From positions 1 to 64,000 of the forward strand of contig VZSE01011438.1 in the NCBI GenBank assembly GCA_013398275.1: a stretch of 64,000 nt of DNA, written 5' to 3'. Origin of the DNA: Promerops cafer (lineage: Eukaryota > Chordata > Aves > Passeriformes > Nectariniidae). Made by a program: the position numbers and the translations under genes. Within the stretch, counting starts at the first letter, position 1. Each line of letters begins with the position of its first letter. This document shows, one piece after another, positions 13,153 to 24,344 of this stretch. The notes under the pieces are model-generated. The model was not told the DNA's origin and did no database searches. It saw nothing but the letters and a program-made list of their open reading frames with translations.

Positions 13153-13479
13153 AAAAAGATTCACACTGATCACAAAGAAACAAAGCTAAAAGCACAGCAC
13201 AAGACACCTCAAAGTCAGCTCTATTCCTAATGACCAAGGCCTGCTGTCAAACAAATGTGTCCTGTTACAGCTGCGAGCTGGCAAAATTCAGTCTGAGGAT
13301 GTGAAGCCATTCAGGTGAACAGAGATAAATCTAGATAAATCAGACAGAAGTAAAGGCAGAAAACAGGAAAGGCAGCTGTCTCTAGTTCCCCATGTGGAGG
13401 GGTCAAGGACAGCCTTGGCTTGGTGAGCAGAAAGAAACCTTCGTATATAATACAAGAAATTTGGAGAGGATCTCTTTAC

Positions 13480-13780
13480 AGAAGCAGGTAGTGACAGGTC
13501 AAGGGGAAATGGTTTCAAAGTGAAAAGAGTAGATTTAGATTAAATATGAAGATAAGGAAGAAATTCTTTATTATAAAGGTGATGAGGCATTAGTACAGGT
13601 TGCCCAGAAAACCTGTGGCTGCCCCATCCCTGGAAGTGTTCAAGGACAGGTGGGATGGGGCTTCGAGCAACTTGATCAAGTCAAAGGCATCTCTAGACCT
13701 AGCCAGGGGTTAGAATTAGATGATCTTATAATTTCCCCTCCAACCCAAACAGTTCAGTGATTATCTGACTCTGTGATCAC
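13480..13780 (+). mobile_element. CR1 LINE 3' fragment
   Basis: Consensus blocks in order: 'gtgacaggtcaaggggaaat', 'gcattagtacaggttgccca', 'gccccatccctggaagtgtt', 'cctccaacccaaacagttc', and a degenerate 'ctgactctgtgatc' end. Confidence 0.92.
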
Positions 13781-13784
13781 ATTC

Positions 13785-14585
13785 TTGGCTTTGGCTGTGA
13801 GGTCAGACCTTTATTTCACTGAGCTTCTCATCCCAGCAACATCTCAGATCAGATTTCACAGGTCACTGTACCAAACCCCAAATTCACATAGGAACAAAAA
13901 ACACCACCAAGAATGTGACTTGCCTAAGAACTACTTACAAACCTGACAGCTGTGCCACTACACAAAAAATTGCAACAGCATTTATAACTAGCTGAGGAAA
14001 CTCCCACCCACCCCAAAATAGTGTAGTATGGACCAATGCTTCCACATTCAAACATCCTGTCTGCTTTACAATGCTCAGCACTTCCATATTTCTATACAAA
14101 CCAAACTCATTCTTTGGCCAGGAGGGCAGGAAGGCAGAGCCAAACTATTCTCCCTACTCCCACCCACCCAAAACTGGGATGCCACATTCCCAATGCCCAT
14201 TAGGGAAAGGCTCCTGGCCTGGGACTCTGCTATCCCCTGAACCATGTCAGGTCATTGTTTAGGAAGAGCTCATTAGCACAGAGTGAACCCATCCCACCAA
14301 GTGTCCCATGGGCTGTGGTGGGACAGTGCCAGGGCCCAGGACTTTTACTGGCAGTGGTGTGGCTTCCAAGGGCCTGTGCTGACACAGGACATCCCTCTGG
14401 GTGGCATTTCTCCTGGTTGCACTGTGCATGCACATGAAGAGTCGGGCCCTCCCTCACTGCTGCTCAGCACAAGCATCCACAGAGATAGCTGGAGTATTCA
14501 AAGGGGTTCCCTCCGTCCCAGAGCTCATGTGGAGATATCCAGAACAAGCAGATATTTGGCTGAGTTACTCGAGTACTGATTACAG
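13785..14585. other. Intronic sequence, nothing recognised
   Basis: Moderate-GC sequence with overlapping chance frames on both strands. I see no supported gene or repeat family. Confidence 0.45.
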
Positions 14586-14587
14586 AG

Positions 14588-15049
14588 TTGCTGGAGCATG
14601 TCCAGAGAAGGACAACAAAGCTGGGGAAGGGTCTGGAGCACAAGTCTGATAAAAAACAGCTGAGGGAGCTGGAGGTGTTCAGCCTGGAGAAAAGAAGGCT
14701 GAGGCAGGTCTTATTACTTTCTACAACTCCCTGAAAGGAGGCTGTAGCCAGGTGGGGGTGGGTCTCTTCTCCCAAGTAACAAGCAAATAGTACAAGAGGA
14801 AATGTCCTCAAGTTTCACCAGGGATTGGATATTAGGAGCAATTTCTTCACTGAAAGGGTGGTCAAGCATTGGAACAGGCTGCCGAGGGAAATGGTGGAAT
14901 CATCATCCCTGGAAGCACACAAAAAATGTGTAGATGAGGCACTGAGGGACAAGGTTTGGTGGTGGCCGTGGCACTGACAGGTTAAGAGTTGAACTCGATG
15001 ATCTCAGAGGTCTTTTCTCAATTTAATAATTCAGTGATTCCATGGTAAC
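14588..15049 (+). mobile_element. CR1 LINE 3' fragment
   Basis: Contains 'ctggagcatgtccagagaag', 'gagctggaggtgttcagcc', 'aaactccctgaaaggaggctg'-like sequence, 'gagcaatttcttcactgaaa', 'ggaacaggctgccgagggaa' and 'gagttgaactcgatgatctc', the CR1 3' order. Its last 235 bp are repeated after the N at 15050. Confidence 0.92.
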
Positions 15050-15285
15050 NTCACCAGGGATTGGATATTAGGAGCAATTTCTTCACTGAAAGGGTGGTCA
15101 AGCATTGGAACAGGCTGCCGAGGGAAATGGTGGAATCATCATCCCTGGAAGCACACAAAAAATGTGTAGATGAGGCACTGAGGGACAAGGTTTGGTGGTG
15201 GCCGTGGCACTGACAGGTTAAGAGTTGAACTCGATGATCTCAGAGGTCTTTTCTCAATTTAATAATTCAGTGATTCCATGGTAAC
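14815..15285 (+). repeat. Identical 235-bp direct duplication around a single N
   Basis: Positions 14815-15049 and 15051-15285 read identically, base for base as far as I can compare, and are separated only by N at 15050. The unit is the CR1 3' end from 'tcaccagggattggat' to 'gattccatggtaac'. Exact identity at a gap suggests an assembly artefact and not an old tandem duplication. Confidence 0.93.
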
Positions 15286-16925
15286 AGTGGAGCACAAAGC
15301 AGACAAGTTCATGCTGAGAATGTACCAGTGGTCACTCGTAACACTGGTAGTTTCATCTTCACAGGATATTGCCTTAAGCTCCTAGTGGTGGCTGTCATGG
15401 CCAGAATGCCTTACAGATGACAGACTCCATCTTACAAAGGCCCACACAGGTGCATTTCTTTGGTCAGGACATGCTTTTATACGGTGTTACAGAAAGAGAA
15501 TTTTCATATGAGATAAGAAGATGAGGAAGCCCTGAGTCCTTTTAATACTTAGGCTTGATCCATCTTGGATCTGTTTTTTCCTGGCCATTCACTAGCCATC
15601 ATATCATTAGCTTCTCAAAGAACTGACTGTCTTTATAATGATCCAAGGCCAGCTTCTCTTGAATTATTCCCCCACTGCCTCTCTGGGAAGCAGATGGGTT
15701 GGGGAGAGTGATATGGACCCGCTGCTCCTGCTGGGAAATTGAGAACTCGTTCCCTGCAGTGATCACCACCATCAGTGTCTGACCCCTTTCCCTGGAAAGT
15801 GCTGGATATGTGGTGTTGTTTTCTGTGCCCATAACTGACTCAGGATTAGTTACTGAGAAACAGCTTGGCAGCCTTCCAGGCCACCACACAAGAAAATCAC
15901 TCTATTGCCTTATGGCCAGACAAAGTCTACAGTTTGTCTCTAATCACCTCCATTAGAGCACAGTTTGCCTTCTAATCAAAGGCCACATTTTCCATTTTAT
16001 TTTTCTTCCTATCTTCCACCCATGCCAGGACCAAGATGCTGCAAACCTTCCTATATATGACACTTAGGGATTAAAATATACCTCCTCCAAGGTCTGAATG
16101 CTCAGAGTCTAATGGAGAGGTTCTGGTGGATTTTCTGCTGGGAGAAACCACAAGAAAAATATATTGGTGATCTCTCAACAAAGCTTTTTTTCCATCTCTC
16201 TGCCAGACTCACAAATTTTATATCTACAGAAAACTATGACCAGCGTCAAGGCCTCTTGCACACGACATCAGGCATCTCATATTCCACAGCAGTATCTGCT
16301 CTTTTGGAAAAGAATCTTTCCTTTCTCAGAAGAAAATGCTGTTAAAGCCAGCATTTGAGGCTGTGATGAAAAAGACCTCATCTCTTAAAAAGGCATCAGC
16401 CTGCATTTTAAAGAAGCCAGAGAGCACTCTACCAGACCCATAGGTGATCTTTTTTCAGGCATTAACTATGCTCAGTTAGAAAAAAATGAATCTTACATGC
16501 CCCTTAAGAAGCAGCTTCTAGTTTCCACTTTTGTCTTGCTGATGGGATTCAGACAATCAGTGGAACAAATTTTAACACGGGTGATGTGCCCTCTATTTCC
16601 ATGTTTCCATACTTCTCCAACGGCATGATGAGCACTGATGGTCGTATCTCCTTATATATTCTTCCACAGTGTTTTGGGAGTTTTGATCATTACCACTGCC
16701 AGTATTTAAAATGGCATGAATTTTCTTAGTGCAAGGTTATGTACAAGTCCAAATAAAAGAGTAATTTAAAGATAAGATTCAGTGTCATGGTTCTCTTGAC
16801 ATCTCAAACAAATACCAAGCAATCCCAAGTTTCAATCACACAGTACCTGCCCAGACAAAAATAAAGCTGCACATGTACATCCAATCTATTATTTGCATTA
16901 ACTTCTTTATACATGTAGGTAGTGC
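15286..16925. other. Intronic sequence, nothing certain
   Basis: The part 15360-15600 (with 'agactccatctt' and 'gctttttatac'-like words) has an LTR-like flavour, but I cannot place it in a family. A 96-codon minus frame at 15599-15889 starts at GTG, has no recognised domain and is not called. Confidence 0.35.
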
Positions 16926-16929
16926 ATGA

Positions 16930-17385
16930 GCAAGTGGGAGCAAGTCCAGAGGAAGCCACCAAGTTGATTAGAGGGGTGGAACATCTCTCCTTTGCAGAAA
17001 GGTGGAGAGAATTTGGATCATTGAGGAGGTAAAGAGAAGGCTTTGGGGTGACCTGATTTCAGGCTTTCAACACCTGAGAGATGGAGAGAGACTTTTCACA
17101 AGAACCTGGAGTGACACAACAAGGGAGAATGGCTTCAAACTGAAAGACAGTAGGTTTAGGTTGGATATTGGAGGTTGTTTTTTTTATTCACTCTGAACGT
17201 GGTGAAGCACTGAGACGGGCTGACCAGAGAGGTTTTGGATGCCCCATCCGCCTCAGAGTTCAAGGCTTGGACTGGATGGAGCTCTAAGCAACCTGATCCA
17301 GTGAAAGGTATCCTTGTCCATGGCAGGAAGTTGGAAATACATGATCTTTAATATCCCTTCCAACCCATTCTATAATTCTATAATA
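16930..17385 (+). mobile_element. CR1 LINE 3' fragment
   Basis: Blocks 'gcaagtccagaggaagccac', 'cttttcacaagaacctgg', 'gtttaggttggatattgg', 'ttgtccatggcaggaagttg' and the terminal 'cattctataattctataat' repeat follow CR1 order. The end carries the typical 8-bp-type terminal repeat. Confidence 0.93.
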
Positions 17386-17389
17386 AACT

Positions 17390-20300
17390 TCTAAATGTAA
17401 TTGCTTTTGAATTAATGTTGCCATGGTGTACCTTACTAGAACCACTCCCTGAGCTGGCCCATTTCAACTGAGAGAGGATCCACCTCCCACAGCTGGAATT
17501 CATCACTTTATGTTCCACCTTCATTAAAAAGAGCTGCCATAGCAGAATGAGTGAATCCAGCAGGGAAGGTTAAATGCTGCTTGGCAGACTCACAGGGGAG
17601 TAAGCACTATGTTGTTTTCCTTGGTGAAAGTCAACATCAACCATTTCTTCATTCTATCACCCTAGCACAGCTCCTCCTCACCTACAAACCCAGAAGCATA
17701 GGGAGAATCAAACTTAGCATGCAGCCTGTAATTCCAGATGAAAGTGAAATGAAAAGCTCAGCCCAAGAGCAGGAAAACACACAGGCAATGTTTTCTCTCT
17801 ACTGGCTTCAGCTGCTTTTTCATGGGTCCCACCAACCCTAGGAAAATCATCAACATGTCAAAAAAACCCAAAACCCAAACCACCAAAACCCCAGCAAAAC
17901 TACAGAAATTACAATATAATTATAGATTCTTTGCAGATATATGTCGACACTCTCCACTTTCCCATTCAAAATTATATAATTAAACATCTACTGATTTAAT
18001 GAAAACTCAGTTTGTACTATTCTGAAATTAGGACACTCACGTCCCCCCGTGGGAGCACAGATCCACCCAGCATGAATAGCATGTTTATCCTCCCCTGTGG
18101 TTTCCCTTCCCTAGATTTTATTTGTGTTAACTGAGAGAAAATCACTCCATTCACTTCCAGTTATATATATGGATGTGTGTGCATATACATACATTAAAAA
18201 AAGGTGGATGCTATAAAAAGAACTGAGTCCAGAAGAGAATAAAGGATGCCTGTACTCCAAAAGAGGCTTATTTAAAGGATAGATTGTGGGGGATGCTTGA
18301 GTCCGTGGGAGTCATGGAGTCCCCCATCAGTGACCATTCTTCACCAGAAATCCACAATAAGATGAGCAGCGAGCCCCTTCCACTTAGTGACTTGATCAAC
18401 ACTTAATCCCCTGTTCAGTCTGAACACACATCCAACCTCAGGAGAAAAGTCACAAGCCCCTGGGACAAAGCAGATGAAGGGGAGAGGGCCCTTGGTGCCT
18501 TCAGTCCCCTGTCTTCTGGTGATAGCAGGTTACTTGGAAGATTATTCTATAATGAGGGGTGGTGGGGGAAGAGAAAACAGAGACAAAACAACCTCTGTGA
18601 CTATGAACTCACTGACATCAATTTACTTGCTCTCCTTGGCATTTCTCCCTCTCACTCCACCACAGAGTTACGGGTAGAAAACACTTTTCCTGAAAAGCTG
18701 TTCTTCTCCTGTGCACTTTGTGGTGAAGGGGAGACAATTATTGAGAAGAAAAAAGGAAAGAACAGAAGATGAAAGGGTAAGACTCGCACAATTACAGCCT
18801 CAAGGGCTCCTGCACCGTTCCTGAGCTGCACCAACATAGCCTCAGCCTGGCACAACACTGGAGGTGCCTGTCAGGGAGCAGTGGAAACCACATGAGCAGA
18901 AACACCACCCAGAAACCTACAGAGCCAGGCCAAGTCCATCCTGAGAGCTGGGCTGTGCTGAGCACACTAAAAGGTTTGGGGCACCCCCAACCCCACCTCT
19001 GCCCCCACAGGTAAAACCTCTGCACACAGCCAGCAGTGAGGAACCATCTCCTAAGAATCTCTGCAGTTGTTTCACATACCCTCCCTGCTGCTAGGACAGG
19101 AGTTCTTTTAGGACTAAGAGGTTGGATGTCTGTGACCCAATGTGCATCTTCATTATACTTGAGTGCATCAAACATCTTGTGGAAAATCTTCAGAGCACCC
19201 CACAAGGAAGGGGTTTGCGCCATGGGTAAATCTGTTCAGCCAAGGTTTATTTCTGAGGTCTTTTACTGCTTGGCTGTGTGAGCTTAAGAAAACCATTGGA
19301 TTCACTAAAAATAACTCAGAATGTATGCAAATAGCTGCACAAAGTCATGACAAGTCAGCCTAATACTTTCTCAGTTGTTTGGTTAATTAAACATTTATTA
19401 TCTTGCACACTACTACTTCATGGAAAATAATTAGCAGTGAGATATTACTGAGCATAAACACAGAGGAGTGAAACTACTCTATGCTCCAAAATAGAAATTA
19501 ATGCTTTAGTTATAAGAAAAACTAAAGAACCTACCAAAAAAAAAAAAAAAAGGAAACAACCTTCTCTAGGATCTGACAAGGAAGAATTTTCTTGACCCTG
19601 TGAGACTAAGAGATATTTTTCAACATTTCAGTAGCACGTAACATTTTATGGTCAAGGCATGTGCCCACGGAAATCAAAGTAAAAAGCTGAGAGACTTTTC
19701 TGAATTACAGGCCCCTTAGAACAAATAAAAATATCGACCTCCAAGGCCAAATTGCTTATAATCAACTCAAAAATAGTTTGTAGAGATGAATGTGGTGGGA
19801 GGGTATAGCAACTCATCCACTAATTCCATTTATTTAGAGTTCCTATTCTGTTTTCTTGTGCTGTCAGCAAGCACACAGAGCAGTATTTTTAGCAAAATAA
19901 TAATATGTGAAGGGATTTACAATGAAAAAAAAAAAAACACCCACCGGGATAAACTCCTAATTATAGATGATAAAAATCCTTGATTCTGAGCCAGTCATAC
20001 ATTAAAGAGATTCCTGTGTACCATCTTACATTGTGTGAAGCCACAGTGTCTTACAGCTTGTAAAGCTGTGAGCAAATAAATACTCAGCTGGTGATAAATA
20101 AATTATAAATATAATATTAGCCCAGGAAATTAATTCTTCAGGATATTATCAAGGTCACTACAAAGAACAGTTTATCAGGCAGGTAAATTAGACAGGCATC
20201 TGCTTCTATGCTTGCTAATAGAAATCAGAACAGCCAGTGTAAATATTGTTGAATTTTGAAAGATTTGCAGTTCTGCAAATGTTACACTTGTCCTTAAACA

Positions 20301-20950
20301 ACTTTGTTAAAAATCAACATGCATGACTCACTATTCCAGAGCTCTGATAGTGTGGAGGAATAGTTAGCAGATACATCCTTGAATAAACTAGCACAGTAAA
20401 TTTTCCAGTACATTTTGTTTTATTTCGTGAGTATTATACACTCACAATTCAACTAAGACTCATATCCTATTCATTACAAGCAATGATAACGATGATTTCC
20501 TTCTATTTTTATACTGTCTTGTCCTTTTCATTAGAGCCATGAGCTCCAATAGAGCCATAGGTGTGGCAGTGGGGTTATGTCTCTGGAGTGGGAGTGGTGA
20601 TTGCAGGTTGTCAATAAGCTCGACTAGGGAAGGAGCATTATGGCCAACATCTGCCCTCTTGCAAAACTCTTGGGGCTGGACACTGCCAAAATATATAGGG
20701 AAATACGGTGTCAGGAATTGAAAAAATATGGATATCCAGTTTCCTAATCTAGATACCTAAGTGACCTTTCCAAAGTGCCTGATCTGTGCTCTCTGCACAC
20801 CAGAGAGCATTGAGACTGAGTTTCAGGAATCTGTGACTCAAAGGCTGGTCTGGATCATTTCAGTCCCTGAGGGATTGTTAGTCCTGAGCACATCTCTTCT
20901 CTAACATGATCCTTCTTATATGTGTTATGTTCATATACAAGACAAAATAT
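17390..20950. other. Intronic sequence, nothing recognised
   Basis: About 3.5 kb of mostly AT-rich sequence with A-runs near 19537-19551 and 19925-19937. A 143-codon minus frame (18792-19223) has no recognisable domain and is treated as chance. Confidence 0.45.
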
Positions 20951-20954
20951 TTGA

Positions 20955-21082
20955 GACAAGCCCTGCTCAACAATAACAAAAACACCTCTACATTGTCAGC
21001 ATTGTGTTCAGTAGAAATCTAAAACATATCTCCATACCAGCCACTGTGAAAAAAATTAACTCCACCCCAGCCAAAACCTGCA
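20955..21082 (-). mobile_element. Old ERVK-type LTR end (truncated)
   Basis: Reads 'ccctgctcaacaataacaaa ... ccactgtgaaaaaaattaac ... ccccagccaaaacctgca'. It lines up with the edge of the better-preserved LTR at 35122-35697 and ends at the same TGCA. In the usual sense orientation of this avian LTR family it starts at 21082 and runs leftward. It is diverged and incomplete, so it is an old insertion. Confidence 0.75.
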
Positions 21083-21159
21083 CTCTACTTGAAGAGGTGC
21101 CATTCACATGGGCAATTCTGCAAAAGGCACCCAGAGTGAATTCCATGAAAATTTGAATC

Positions 21160-21350
21160 AATCATAGAGTCATAGAATGGTTTGGTTTGGAAGGGACCTA
21201 AATGATCATTCAAACCTGCCATGGGCAGGGACACTTTCTGCTACACCAGAGTCCTGTTCCACTGGAACTTGTTCCAGTACCTCACCACCCTCAAAGTATT
21301 TCTTCCTACTATCTAATCTAAATTTAATCTTTCAGTTTAAAGCTATTTCT
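21160..21350 (-). mobile_element. CR1 LINE 3' fragment
   Basis: Minus-oriented CR1: 'atcatagagtcatagaatgg', 'ggtttggaagggacctaaat', 'ctgccatgggcagggacac', 'cagtacctcaccaccctca'. Several internal deletions are present compared with other copies in the window. Confidence 0.92.
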
Positions 21351-21705
21351 GAGGTTTTTTTCTATCAGATAATAATCAGATAAGAAAGATTGTTTAATTA
21401 CCTTAACCCATACTCAGAACTCCACTGGCTCAAAGTCAGCTTTACAATCCCATTCATAGCAGGATGAATTTATCACAGCAGTTCTTCCACTGGGTTTGTT
21501 CACCAGGTCCTCCAAGTGAATTTTTAGCTTATCTCCATGGGAAGACTACCCAGATGCACCAGCAACATGGGTTTGGTTTACATTCAAGCTGGTCTGAGCT
21601 GGAGTCTTTCTCATTTTGATTCCAGTAAAGTTTGGTTTGGGGTCTGACTTTGTTACAGTGAGAACTGGAAAGATCATTAAGCACGAGTGGATTCACACTT
21701 CAGTT

Positions 21706-21725
21706 AACAACAACAACAACAACAA
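21706..21725. repeat. (AAC)n microsatellite
   Basis: Six to seven AAC units directly visible. Confidence 0.9.
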
Positions 21726-21729
21726 AGCT

Positions 21730-23880
21730 ATTAGCAACAAAGGTATCGTTCAATAATAGTAATTTAAAAAGCTGTCTCTTTTACTCTTAATTGTATTGCA
21801 GCCATTATTTGTTTTTTAAAGCATTATCTCCTCACTATAAATGAGTCAACAGACTGCAGCAGGCAATATCACAATACAGTTAACTTCAAGGACCAATTTA
21901 TCACAAGATTTAGGCAGAAGCCAACGATGAGGGAGAGGAAACCATTCTTCTCACAGGAGTAGTCCCTTAGGGATTAAATAAATTTGGCAGCACAATGTTT
22001 GACCCTAAACATATGGCAATACTTGATAACAGCTCTCTAAACTGACATTGTCTCCTTCGACTGCACAAACCCTGCAGCATCAGGGAGCTGGGTGAGAAAT
22101 GCAGCACGTCCACCTCAGCTTGCAACAATGCTGGCCTGAATATCCACCAGTAATATAAATTCCAGCAGACTGAATTTACTGGCATAAGGAAACAAACATT
22201 ATTGCATTCCCAGAACGTGGCAGGGAAAGGTTCAACTCTTTTGCTGTTGGCTGTCAAAGCGAAGAATCCAATCAGAAAGTTATATAACCTCTCTCAAAAG
22301 TGAATGAAAAGAGAGAGGCACTCAGAGGTTGAATCATGTCACCTGTCTCAAACAGTCGTCCTCAAAAAGGATGAAACATTCTCTTGAGATGTCGACTCCT
22401 TTCCACTGACTATCAAAAGAGCACGGACAAGAAACTTTCAGGCTACTGCAGTTAGATAATATGAATCCTACCAGATACCTGAATATAAAGATATAAAAAA
22501 AATTAAATTCTATTTATGGTTTTAATTTCTGATCCAACTTCAATCTTCAACTCAGAAACACCCTTTGATCTAAGCTATCAGAGTCACTTGCCACAAAGCT
22601 TTAGCACTAATTAAAATTCTGCTGCACCATCCCACCTGTGTCATAGTAGTATTGCAGCCTCTGACAGCAGTGTTGCATCTTCAGTGCCAAATCAGAGAGA
22701 TTTTTACAGTAGATGTAGAACTAATATATAGATAGAACTAATATATGCTACCCATCTTGCTCTAAAACCCTGGAGAAACAAAGCACAGTGATTCCTATGG
22801 CAATGTAGCTAAATAAAGTCTCATCCAGAGGTGGTGGATTGGGTTGATTGTGTCTAGTCACTTTGCAGTAAAAATGTCCTGTATTTCATCCTTTCTAGAG
22901 CTTTAATATGTTATAACTTTATCTACCTCACTGTAAAAAAGACTGATACTTCAGGCTGAAAGGACACAGGTTTATTTTTCAGAGTTTATACATATAGAAA
23001 CAAGCATATGTCTTATGCACATACCCAAACATATACACATATATGTGCATTTTATAGATAAATTCCTTAGTTTCCTAGAGTACAGATGAAGTTATAGCCA
23101 AACTGACACTGGATGTTGACAATTAATCCATAAGGAAACAAATGGAATTTAGGAACCTGATGTCCTATGACCCTGCTGTTCAACAGACAAGGACAGCAAG
23201 TGACAAAATCACCTTATCCAACTGAGCTAACTCACTCGAAAGATACCCTCCCTACTTCTGGCCAGGATCAGCAGCAGTACTCACAGTTCCCAAAATATAC
23301 AGCATGCCAAAAAGCATTTTATGCAGAACTTAGAACTATTCTCCACCATTTTTAAGTACATTAATACAGCAGAGCTTGCAACAATTTCTTAATTGCATTT
23401 TAAAGAACTTAATTAGTGCTTTATCAAAAAGCAGTTCTCCAAGATGTCAGAGTACTCCCACTGCTTTTGTTTTGCATCATAAACAAGCTTACTGATTTGA
23501 AAAGGAGTTTGGTATTTGGGTGTAACTTGTAGGGAACTTGATGGGATTGAATCACTAACCCTACAATTTACTAACAAAAATAGCCCACCAGTTCAACCAC
23601 ACTGCAGCTCTGCCACTGAGGAAGAATTATTCTTAACAGACTGGTATATTAGAATTCAATTCTGTTTGTTGGCTTGGTTTATTTAAAGAAAAAAAATAGT
23701 TGAAACTATTAGTTAGTTAGTTAGTTAGTTGAAACTAACTTCCAAAGGAGAAAGGATGCACCACTTCATATTACCAAGGAGTAAGGAAGGAAATCACTGT
23801 ATCATTTGAGTTTGAACTCTAGCAATAACATGCATATCTCTGTTGCAGAGAGACCATGCAAGGTTCACAGGTATCACAAA
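21730..23880. other. Intronic sequence with small simple repeats
   Basis: Contains a 15-bp direct duplication (22716-22730 and 22733-22746) and an (AGTT)n tract at 23709-23730. No gene recognised. Confidence 0.5.
23709..23730. repeat. (AGTT)n microsatellite
   Basis: About five tandem AGTT units flanked by an inverted-like 'gaaactatt ... gaaactaac' context. Confidence 0.9.
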
Positions 23881-23887
23881 TCTGCTC

Positions 23888-24035
23888 AACCAGATGCTCC
23901 ATCCCTGGAAGTGTTCAAGGCCAGGTTGGATGGAGTTCTGAGCAACCAGGTCTAGTGGGAGGTGTCCTTGTCCATGACAAGGGGGTTGGAATGAGATGAT
24001 CCCTTCCAACCCAGGCCACTCTATGATTTTATGAT
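23888..24035 (+). mobile_element. CR1 LINE 3' fragment
   Basis: Short 3' end: 'ccatccctggaagtgttcaa', 'ggccaggttggatggagttc', 'gtgggaggtgtccttgtcca', and 'ccactctatgattttatgat' at the terminus. Confidence 0.95.
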
Positions 24036-24315
24036 CTACCTACAGTTTCAAAATAAGCCATTAAGACTTAAATGCCCAGCTTTTCTTTGATCACAGAAAT
24101 AAGTAACACAGGCTTCTAAAGAGAGCTCAGCTGAACACAGAACTGGAAGCAATGGTTTCATCCCAGATCTTAAAAATAGGTGGTCCTGACCATTTTGTTC
24201 CAGGTGTTAATGTGACACCTTATTTAGCTCTGAACAGAGTATTGGTCTTATAGTTCTGTTCTGCCCATGAAATTGTTTCCAAAATCAGTTCAATTATCAG
24301 GTGATGATAATTGAT

Positions 24316-24344
24316 TTTCAAGGTATTGATTCAATACCTTGAAA
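24316..24344. repeat. 29-bp near-perfect palindrome
   Basis: Arm TTTCAAGGTATTGA, a single central T, then the exact reverse complement TCAATACCTTGAAA. The 14-base arms are perfect. Confidence 0.9.

Larger units (their letters stand above)
11120..13475. other. Intronic sequence including a CpG-rich block
   Basis: No gene recognised. It contains the CpG-rich block at 12270-12535 and a short inverted repeat at 13126-13152, both listed separately. Confidence 0.45.

Noticed and set aside
18792..19223. 143-codon minus-strand frame
   Set aside because: No recognisable domain, no splice context and no repeat match. Treated as chance.
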